From: Peltaster fructicola
Lineage: Eukaryota; Ascomycota; Dothideomycetes
DNA length: 64,000 nt
Assembly (NCBI GenBank): GCA_001592805.2
Contig: CP051140.1
Span: 1,365,501 to 1,429,500 of the forward strand
Direction: 5' to 3'
Positions 51,608 to 64,000 of the stretch are shown piece by piece. Both the position numbers and the translations under genes were made by a program. Numbering within the stretch: the stretch's first letter is position 1; each line of letters opens with the position of its first letter. The notes under the pieces are model-generated. The model worked only from the letters and a program-made list of their open reading frames with translations. It ran no database searches and had not been told where the DNA came from.

Positions 51608-51883
51608 TTAGCCAGGTTGTGGTTGACGAGCGCGTCTTTCTCGTTCTAGGCGAAGGTCTTCTTCGGCGATCTGTCTTCGTGCCTCAAGTGAAAGAGCTCG
51701 GAAGTATTTGAAGAGTGCACCAGCGAAGATTACGAGGCGAGGGAGGCACAGCGCAAGTAGGATTGTTCGTTCGCTCCTTGTGATAGCAAGTCCAGTCAAG
51801 TTTCGATGCAGGATTGTCATAATGGTCGGGTCAAGAGACGACACAATGTCGTATTGTTGTCGTGTGTCATTGTTGGAAGTCAC
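51608..51883 (-). CDS. Small membrane protein ORF directly upstream of UBX4
   Basis: A 91-codon frame reads MTSNNDTRQQYDIVSS, then one hydrophobic segment (TILLALCLPRLVIFAGALF) at about 40-58. A charged amphipathic tail follows (LSLEARRQIAEEDLRLERER, then RARQPQPG). This ordered layout looks like a genuine single-pass protein rather than a chance frame. Met22 (MTILHRNLTG) is an alternative start. Its TAA (51610-51608) is followed by one A and then the UBX4 ATG, giving the string TAAAATG. Either the two proteins share one mRNA through re-initiation or leaky scanning, or this is a long upstream frame that limits UBX4 translation. I do not recognise its family. Confidence 0.6.
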   Translation of the reverse strand: MTSNNDTRQQYDIVSSLDPTIMTILHRNLTGLAITRSERTILLALCLPRLVIFAGALFKYFRALSLEARRQIAEEDLRLERERRARQPQPG

Positions 51884-52500
51884 TGGCTTCCATCATGTTC
51901 TGTGAATATGACGTTGTAGTGTTGCCTGCTATGTTATTTCCTTATTGAGCTGAGCACAACCTCAGGCTGAAGTTTTATGCGAAACTCGAGAGGTCGACAT
52001 TGATTGCGAATGACACACTGTCAATCTCGGAGACAGCTATATGGTCTATAGTTACACTCTTCACCAAGCGGTAGAACGCTATCACGATCGGTGGTCCTGA
52101 GGCCTCTAAAATTGCCTTCGAATATATCATATCTCTGTCACAGCAGTGAGAAGTATTCTAGGCCTCGCACTTCGCTATGTCAGGATGCTATTGCACACTT
52201 ACGGTCTGCAAAAATCACGATATCGCCTGCTTGAGAATGATCATTCGTGTGACGATGCCACGAACGACTCGAGCCTCTACGACAACAAAGCACACAGGTA
52301 TACTCGTGGAGTGGCAGTATATGTTCGGTACATCTACGCTATGTAGTGATCTATAACGATCTTATGCGAGACGACATGCACTCTGTGCGTCTGCCTCGAC
52401 ATTACTCTGTTCTATCAGCACCAAACTCCTTGAGAGCTGCGATTTCTATCCATTAACGCCAACGCTTGTACCAGCAAATCTATACTCGTGCTTGCGGCAC
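51884..52500. other. Gap between DHA2 transporter 3' end and the small ORF
   Basis: 617 bp. No coding content or notable repeat; the right side is the DHA2 3' flank and the left side the probable promoter of the small ORF and UBX4. Confidence 0.45.
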
Positions 52501-54270
52501 TTATGCGGCACTCATCTCGATCTTCTTGCCTTTGACTGATTTCCACTCGACAAAGACTGATCCGACGATCGACAAAGCGGCAAACGCAACACCAACGTAG
52601 AAGGCATTGACCAAGGACTCGTTGTAGGCGACCTTGATGGCTGGAAGGTACTCAGGAGAGAAGACTCTCTGCAGACTTGTGGCACCAGTAGCCAATACAT
52701 CTGCAGCGTTGACCTGTGGCACTTGCGACATGATGTTGCTGAGTAGTCGGTTGGTGAAGACGTTCTGTGCAATGGAGATCGAAAGTGCACCACCAAGAGT
52801 CTGCGAGAACATGATGAGTGCGGTACCTATAGGCACATCTGCTGTTGGGAGGGCGACTTGAACGGCAATCAAGCCTTGCTGCATGCCAAAACCAACTCCA
52901 ATACCGAACAGGAGCTGGTATCCGATCCATGCACCTGTGCCAGTGTTGACGTTGAAGGTCGAGATCAGACCGGCGCCAATCGTCATGATGACTGAGGAAG
53001 CAATGATGAATGGAGTGTACCAGCCAACTGCCGTAACGATACCACCAGCCACCATCGAGGTTATGACCAAGCTGACGACGAGTGGCAAGTTGTAGACACC
53101 AGACTGCACTGCAGTGACGTCCTTGATAGCCTGGAACCAGATGGGGACGTAGTAGACCATGATGAAGAAGGCGGCTCCCATGCACACACAGTAGATTGAT
53201 GCAGCCCAGACAGTGCGGTTAGAGACAACGCGTGGTGGAAGAGTGGCGTTCTCGTCCTTCCAGAACTGTACGCCGATGAAGGCGATGAGGAGGACACCGA
53301 AGAGGACGAACAACGCAATGATACGTCCGTTGCTCCATGGGTATGTTGAACCTCCCCACTGCAGAGCGAGGAGCAAGCAGACGATCATTGGAACGAAGAT
53401 TGCGGTGCCGATCAGATCGAACTGCTCCAAACGAGCCTTCCAGCCTACGGCAAGAGTCTTGGCGCGGCGTGTTGGGTGGTAGAAGAAGATGATGAATAGG
53501 ATGGTGACAGCACCGAGAGGCAGGTTGATGTAGAAACACCATCTCCAGGTGACCTTGTCGGTGAAGGCACCTCCAATCAGGGGACCTGCGACAGATGCGA
53601 CTCCCCACATGCCACCAATGAGACCTGTGTATGCTGGTCGCTTGGCGAGCGGCACGGTGTTAGCGATGATCAAGATTGCACCACTGAAAACACCACCAGC
53701 ACCGACACCGGCAAGTGCACGACCAATGATGAAGGCTGTGGAATTTGGCGCAGCACCGCACAAGGCAGATCCAGCCTCGAAGATGACGATAGCGCCGAGG
53801 TAGACGTACTTGATCGAGAAGAAGGAGAAGAGCTTGCCGTACATGAGCTGGAATGCACAGGTACACAAGAGATACGCTGAACCATACCAGCCCACGTCGT
53901 TGATGGCCTGGAACTCATCCGTGATACGAGGGATAGCTGTAGCGATGATCGTGTTGTCGAGAGCCATGACGAAGACTGACAGACACAGTGCGATTGTGAT
54001 AAGGGTGAGCTTCATAGCCTTTGGGTAGTCGACCTCTTCACCCGCCTGCTCATCTGCATCCTGCTCAATGCCTTCTATCCTCGCCTCGAGCGCATTCTCT
54101 TGCGATGTTGCTGTGACTTCTTGCTTTGGAGCTGTGGTCGTAGTGACAGGTTCATGCTCATGTTCCTTCTCGTCGAGAGAGACAGAGGTCGCACTAGGAG
54201 CCGTTGTCGACTCGGCAGCGCTGCCCACAGGAGCATCCTGCTTGCGACTGAATGGGTTCTTGATAGCCAT
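52501..54270 (-). CDS. MFS drug:H+ antiporter, DHA2 (14-helix) family
   Basis: A single exon of 589 residues started at [16 protein letters not shown]; an ATG 84 bp earlier adds a poorly conserved lead. After a 75-residue polar N-terminus, 14 hydrophobic helices are visible. Family motifs: [21 protein letters not shown] in helix 1 (motif D1), [39 protein letters not shown] (motif B region) and motif [22 protein letters not shown], then [13 protein letters not shown]. The Asp in ALDNTI is typical of drug/H+ exchangers. Members export toxins and antifungals; some sit in secondary-metabolite clusters, but the nearest biosynthetic gene (the NRPS-like enzyme) is separated by two housekeeping genes. 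Confidence 0.94.
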   Translation of the reverse strand: MAIKNPFSRKQDAPVGSAAESTTAPSATSVSLDEKEHEHEPVTTTTAPKQEVTATSQENALEARIEGIEQDADEQAGEEVDYPKAMKLTLITIALCLSVFVMALDNTIIATAIPRITDEFQAINDVGWYGSAYLLCTCAFQLMYGKLFSFFSIKYVYLGAIVIFEAGSALCGAAPNSTAFIIGRALAGVGAGGVFSGAILIIANTVPLAKRPAYTGLIGGMWGVASVAGPLIGGAFTDKVTWRWCFYINLPLGAVTILFIIFFYHPTRRAKTLAVGWKARLEQFDLIGTAIFVPMIVCLLLALQWGGSTYPWSNGRIIALFVLFGVLLIAFIGVQFWKDENATLPPRVVSNRTVWAASIYCVCMGAAFFIMVYYVPIWFQAIKDVTAVQSGVYNLPLVVSLVITSMVAGGIVTAVGWYTPFIIASSVIMTIGAGLISTFNVNTGTGAWIGYQLLFGIGVGFGMQQGLIAVQVALPTADVPIGTALIMFSQTLGGALSISIAQNVFTNRLLSNIMSQVPQVNAADVLATGATSLQRVFSPEYLPAIKVAYNESLVNAFYVGVAFAALSIVGSVFVEWKSVKGKKIEMSAA

Positions 54271-55785
54271 GGCAAGTGTTGTCAGCCAAGGTAGTCTGCG
54301 ATGAGGTATGATTAATGGAAATGCCTGTGAAGGCAAGCCTGACAAAGAGTGCAAACAAAGACGGAGAGAGCTATGAGAATGGTCAGCAAGGACGAGCTGG
54401 CCTCAAATTATATCACCAGCGCTGAGTTCTGTGAACCGGAAGTGCAAATGGCTACCGTGCCCGAAGATCAACATGTCAGGGTTGCATGAGAGAGATCGTT
54501 GCTGACACACAAAAGCAAGCCTTACCTGAAAAGATCATATCGTCCCATCTCCAGGCCAGGGCTGCCCAATCGGATACTATTTTCATAGCTTCCAGGTCGA
54601 TCGGAGCAATGGTGATTCCGCTCGTATCAGCTTTGACGACCAACAATTCGACTCATATAACCTCATGTGGACTCAAACGGAATCCATGCTAGCTGCTCAG
54701 AAAGACTCGTTATGACGGTATGACCTGCTGCAGTGTTGGACAGTCGGCTTGACCGTCAGTACGTACTTCGAGAGCTGAATTCCGCCTTTTCTCGCCTACC
54801 AAGGCCTCGAAGGAGACATTCTACTGAGCTGAGATTGGTCTCCACAGGTGCTATCACACGTGGCTGATTATTGGTTCCTCGATGCACCAGGGTCGGCCAC
54901 ACTACGCTGCCACGATCCTAACGTTGAGCCGCTTCAGGTCGTTTCGTTCATCCGCGCCGTCTATAACACGACTCTGCTGATAACCACAAGCAGCTCTACG
55001 ATCACACAGAGCCCAACGAGTACATGCCCTCAGTATGCAGGCCACTACATGCAGTGTTGCTGTGGTGTTGGTGTGGCTGATAGAGGAATGACTCACGAAG
55101 ACGGGTCCTACAATGCCCGTATTGCATGTTATCTCCGCTATTGCGCGTTAAATCCAGGCAGCCAGGAATCCTTCAAGGGTGAAGTAGGCTCAGGCATTGA
55201 CTATGAGATCTTGGCGATGTTCTTGGGAGACAAGCGTTGCCAGAGCACAAGTCTTGTTCTGACAACTAGTCGATCTCTCCGTATAGATGGCAGCGTGTTG
55301 GGCCAAATCGCAGCTGAGTCGTATTCACTGCCACACGATAAGAAACATGGCAGCTGTGATGCTGATCACCTCGTACTGTAGGCAGGTGAAGTGATAACAC
55401 CTAGCGAACCGTAATGTATATTCCTTCTCATGGTCTGAGCACAAGCAGACATGCCAAAGGACCGGTTGATCTCGTATGGTGCGGACAGTCATGGCTGACC
55501 TCAGCTTAACCCCTGTCATTGAGGTTGCTGCTTTGGAGATCCCAGTGGTGCACAAAGCGAATGCGAACTCGACAGCTGACAAGCGGGAAGCGGATTAGTG
55601 AGATCCCGGTCCAGTATGCTGGCCTGATTGAAATCTATCGTAGTGCATGACACGAACGACCAAGAGTCGTGTGCTCTGCAGTCTATGGTTGTGGAGCATC
55701 TAAGATTGGCGGATCTCTTACTACTGAAGAGCTTCGGCTGGTGTATCACAGTCCAAGACTTCGGAGATCGTCCCAGGCAAGTATA
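54271..55785. other. 1.5-kb gap between two MFS genes
   Basis: A plus-strand frame of 177 codons (54848-55381) has several cysteines but no signal peptide, repeat or family resemblance, so it is not called. The remainder is 5' flank of the DHA2 gene and 3' flank of the next transporter. Confidence 0.4.
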
Positions 55786-57399
55786 TCAAGCAGCTTCGCC
55801 GGACAACTCAGGCTCGATATGGCGCTCAGCACCGTCTGGAACGAACCTAGCAAACAAGAGCACGATGAAGCCGAGTGTTGCGATTGCAGCATCGCAAGGA
55901 AAGATCAGATAGGCTTTGCCCATACCAGCGAATGCTCCAAAGACCAGTCCAAACAATGCAGTCGTCATGAGCCGTGCTAGCATTTCAACGAGGGTGATCG
56001 CGCTCAACGCATCTGTCCTCTGTTCAGGTGTGCACATCTGCAAGATCGTTCCCTTGGCAGACGAGCCAGTTCCAGATGCCAGCGGGAGGATGACTGCGAT
56101 GACAAACATCTGCCAGTCTTTCGATACGAACACGGCTAAGCCAGTCAGGATACCATCAAGCAAGAGACTGTACTTTGTGAACCACAAATCGAAAGCGAAC
56201 GAAGTCTTGTCCTCAACCTTAGGTGCCTCGACTTGAGCCGGCTGGCCATCCGTCGCTACTGACGGTGCGAGCTCATCAGGATTGAGTGGACCATGTATAG
56301 CAGCCTCTTCACAAGTGACTTTGGCAATTTTCGTCCGTCTGTCCATCCACTTGCGACCATACTTGATGATCAGAGGGAAGGCGAAGGTGAGGAACAGACC
56401 TCTGATCAACGAATTGATGCCAATCAGCCAGCCATTCTCAGTCGTGCCGAAGTCGAATATGTATGTGCCATACATCTGCAAGAGCGTGGGAACATAACTG
56501 GTCGCAAGAACGCCAAGGAAGATGCCAATGCCGAGCAGAAGTATCCCGTATTCCTTCTGGATCTTGCCAGATCGTAACACCCACTTCCTCGGTGTGAACA
56601 TGTAGATGGGATCCAGGAAGGCGCTCAACGACTTTGAAGCCTTTTCTTCGACTTCCTTGTTCAGTGGGATCTCCGGCAATGCTAGGGCACACCAGATAGA
56701 GGAGATGACGAAGAGGATGAGCGTTGCACGAAAGGGAAGCTTGATATTCTCCCCAAGCAATCCGCCAGCAAGGAAGCCAAGCGATGTCCCGAACATGGCA
56801 CAGCCTTGTAGTCTGCCAAGAGTCGCTGTTCTGTCCACGGCTTCGACGATCTCAGTTGCGTATGAAGTCAAGGCTAGAAGGTAACCTGCTGGGCCTCCGA
56901 TGACTGTCAGGATCTGAGACAGTTGCATGATGATCACTCCCATGCCAGCGCCGACTTCGACACCTACGTTCTGTACAACCAATCTTAGGGCAGGCCAGAG
57001 GACTGACATAATAAGTGCTTTCTTGATGCCAAGTGCCTTGATAGCCCAGCCAGTGACGAAGAGATTGAAGACACCGCAGAATGTCGTGCTAGCGCCCATG
57101 ACCGCAACTTCCCTCGCGGTCGATTCCTCTATCGTGCCAAGCTTACAGCGTCCTGGTGTTCCAGGATCTGTGTGTGTTTTGTAGTACTCGTCGCAAGTCA
57201 TGAGACCAAAGACGTAGATAATCGGCACCTGAGTCACTCCAAACGATAACGAGACCAGGAAGGCTGTGAACAAGACTCGATATAGGACTGATTTGGACCA
57301 TGTATGCGGCGGTGCGTCAGATTTGGGAAGCAGTGGTGCTGTCTCATCTGTCGTGGTCATCGTGGGCGACAGCTTTCTGTGCGGCGTGTCCGTTGACAT
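55786..57399 (-). CDS. MFS transporter (TetA/SLC46-like, with large central loop)
   Basis: A single exon of 537 residues; Met14 (57360) is an alternative start. The N-terminus carries an acidic dileucine-like signal (TTDETAPLLPK), common in vacuolar membrane proteins. About 12 helices are visible: VLFTAFLVSLSFGVTQVPII, then VAVMGASTTFCGVFNLFVTGW, LIMSVLWPALRLVV, LSQILTVIGGPAGYLLALTS and the helix-5 loop DRTATLGRLQGCAMFGTSLG. A cytosolic loop of about 95 residues separates the halves (KASKSLSAFLDPIYMFTPRK). A short soluble insert occurs near 370-410 (APSVATDGQPAQVEAP). Fungal relatives are uncharacterised; the substrate is unknown. Confidence 0.9.
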   Translation of the reverse strand: MSTDTPHRKLSPTMTTTDETAPLLPKSDAPPHTWSKSVLYRVLFTAFLVSLSFGVTQVPIIYVFGLMTCDEYYKTHTDPGTPGRCKLGTIEESTAREVAVMGASTTFCGVFNLFVTGWAIKALGIKKALIMSVLWPALRLVVQNVGVEVGAGMGVIIMQLSQILTVIGGPAGYLLALTSYATEIVEAVDRTATLGRLQGCAMFGTSLGFLAGGLLGENIKLPFRATLILFVISSIWCALALPEIPLNKEVEEKASKSLSAFLDPIYMFTPRKWVLRSGKIQKEYGILLLGIGIFLGVLATSYVPTLLQMYGTYIFDFGTTENGWLIGINSLIRGLFLTFAFPLIIKYGRKWMDRRTKIAKVTCEEAAIHGPLNPDELAPSVATDGQPAQVEAPKVEDKTSFAFDLWFTKYSLLLDGILTGLAVFVSKDWQMFVIAVILPLASGTGSSAKGTILQMCTPEQRTDALSAITLVEMLARLMTTALFGLVFGAFAGMGKAYLIFPCDAAIATLGFIVLLFARFVPDGAERHIEPELSGEAA

Positions 57400-57862
57400 G
57401 ACTGGGCGCTCTCAGCGAAACGTTGTGGAAGAGACAGAACTCAGCACCGTGTGCTTATGTTGTCCTTCGTAGAGCCTGCGGAAAGAAATGCGCCCTAATA
57501 CTCGGCATTGATGATCATTGGGTGTCTGAGTGGTAACCTGCCTATTCCAGATGCTTCGTCAGGAATAGCGCTTGGTCGTTTGGTGCCTGACATGACAACA
57601 GTACTAGCAAAGATCGATCGCAATGTGCATTGCTCGCGAGCCATAGCAGCATATTGCTGAAAGATGCTCTGCAAGCCAGGACACAGCTATTGTTGCACGA
57701 AGTCCACAACTCGAAAGGCGTGCCTGACATCTCGCACAGTTTTCAGCATGTGACTGAAAGGACCGCCCGCATCATCGGTGGGGCAACGCTCACAGCCAGT
57801 TATTTGAGAACTCACGCACAAAATTGGCCGTTCATGACGTGTCTTTAGCAACAGTCGTCAAC
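57400..57862. other. Divergent promoter region MFS / CCDC124
   Basis: 463 bp between start codons. No supported frame or clear element. Confidence 0.45.
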
Positions 57863-58568
57863 ATGCCACCCAGTAAGAAAGGCGAGAACAGCAAGAAGGC
57901 AGCCGGCAACGCAAAGAAAGCCGAAGTCGCAGCCCAGAAGCAGGCTGCAGAGAGCGCCAAGAAAGATGCATCGGAGGCAGCAGAGTGGAAGAAGGGTGCT
58001 AAGGACAACAGCAAAGCGTGAGTATGGTGAACGCGCGGATGGGATTCCCTCTGACGGTACACAGTGATGCTGCAGCAGCAAAAGCAGCCGAAGCTGCTCG
58101 AAAGAAGGCCGAGAAGGACGCTCTTTGAAGGAAGAGGAGGACTCCTTGCCAAGTAAAGGAGGCAAAGGCAAGGCACCACCACCGAAGAAGTCAAGAGGAC
58201 TCGACCTATCTGGACTCGATGCGCCATCATCGAAGAAGGACCTCGCAGCACTCAACGCTACCGGTATCGACAATGCACTCGATGCTCTCAGCTTGACGTC
58301 GAAGAACAACGAGCAGCTCGACAGACATCCTGAAAGACGTTTCAAGGCTGCCTACACTGCGTTCGAAGAGCGCAGACTTGAAGAGATGAAAGACGAGAAG
58401 GGACTGCGACGACAGCAGAAGATTGAACAGATCCGCAAAGAGTTTGACAAGCACCCAGACAATCCTTTCAACCAGGTCGCTGCTTCGTATAATATGTCGA
58501 AGGAAGAGATGAGTGCGCTGAAGGAGAGTGAAAGGGCAAAGATGGAGAACAGATTGGCAGACGATTAG
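57863..58568 (+). CDS. CCDC124: CCDC124/Lso2-type ribosome-binding factor, with a one-base frame break
   Basis: Exon 1 is 57863-58017 and exon 2 begins at 58065 after a 47-bp intron (GTGAGT ... ACACAG). The product starts MPPSKKGENSKKAAGNAKKA, then DAAAAKAAEAARKKAEKDAL, a long basic helix. The frame meets TGA at 58126-58128, but the family sequence continues at once in another frame (LKEEEDSLPSKGGKGKAPP) through GLDLSGLDAPSSKKDL, ALNATGIDNALDALSL, RRFKAAYTAFEERRLEEMK and FDKHPDNPFNQVAASYNMSK to 58568. The break lies in the T run of gctctttgaag: one T appears to be missing. No GT-AG intron can fix it. A sequencing or assembly indel is most likely; a true allele is possible. The family stabilises idle 80S ribosomes. 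Confidence 0.85.

Positions 58569-64000
<5,432 letters not shown>

Noticed and set aside
54848-55381. 177-codon plus-strand frame
   Set aside because: No signal peptide, domain, or conserved cysteine spacing that I can identify.
45658-57399. Secondary-metabolite cluster around the NRPS-like gene and the two MFS genes
   Set aside because: SPP2, UBX4 and the small ORF, all housekeeping-like, lie between; no tailoring enzymes or pathway regulator adjoin.
58018-58130. An intron or programmed frameshift rescuing the CCDC124 frame
   Set aside because: There is no GT between the exon-2 start and the break, and ctcttTGA fits neither the -1 heptamer nor the direction of the antizyme-type +1 site.

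Overview
This window is nuclear DNA of a filamentous ascomycete (Pezizomycotina). The evidence is: about 25 introns that I could place exactly, nearly all 45-66 bp, most with GTxxGT donors and CTAAC or CTGAC branch sites; a PTH11-like rhodopsin-fold receptor; Zn2Cys6 and Msn2-type regulators; a fused five-domain ARO1; an NRPS-like reductase; and two separate FHA checkpoint kinases. A dothideomycete is plausible, but the class cannot be fixed from this window alone. I see no tRNA, rRNA, CRISPR array or transposon, and no virus-like element.

Layout. 1-7.3 kb: the end of a glycine-zipper protein, a seven-helix receptor, an MDR oxidoreductase, a nuclear-looking protein carrying a perfect 12-bp minisatellite, and an anion/nicotinate-type MFS permease. 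8.2-20.7 kb: a genome-maintenance stretch with a two-FHA Rad53/MUS-59-type kinase, the MGS1/WRNIP1 ATPase, FKBP12, histidinol phosphatase HIS2, and a second FHA kinase of the Chk2/PRD-4 type. 21-36.8 kb: a RhoGAP protein whose one long intron holds a strong hairpin, the Rab geranylgeranyltransferase beta subunit BET2, a U1-like zinc-finger protein, INO80 subunit IES2, a Pex14/17 peroxin, a zinc alcohol dehydrogenase, an Sfk1/DRAM membrane protein, an I78 protease inhibitor with an N-terminal membrane segment, and a thioredoxin-PITH protein. 37-43 kb: RPL36, a Zn2Cys6 factor and an Msn2-like C2H2 factor. 45.6-64 kb: a stand-alone A-T-R NRPS-like enzyme, splicing factor SPP2, a TUG/UBX protein with a small membrane-protein ORF ending 1 nt upstream of its ATG, two MFS transporters, a CCDC124/Lso2-type ribosome factor with a one-base frame break, and ARO1, cut by the window edge about 20-30 residues before its expected end.

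Working together. Most neighbours are unrelated housekeeping genes in divergent or convergent pairs. Possible functional links are the checkpoint kinases with MGS1 (replication stress) and HIS2 with ARO1 (amino-acid synthesis; ARO1 has a perfect GCN4/CPC1-type site). The most unusual structures are the 91-codon ORF directly upstream of UBX4 (possible two-protein mRNA), the 91-nt hairpin in the RhoGAP intron, the DQEQ minisatellite, and several intergenic palindromes.
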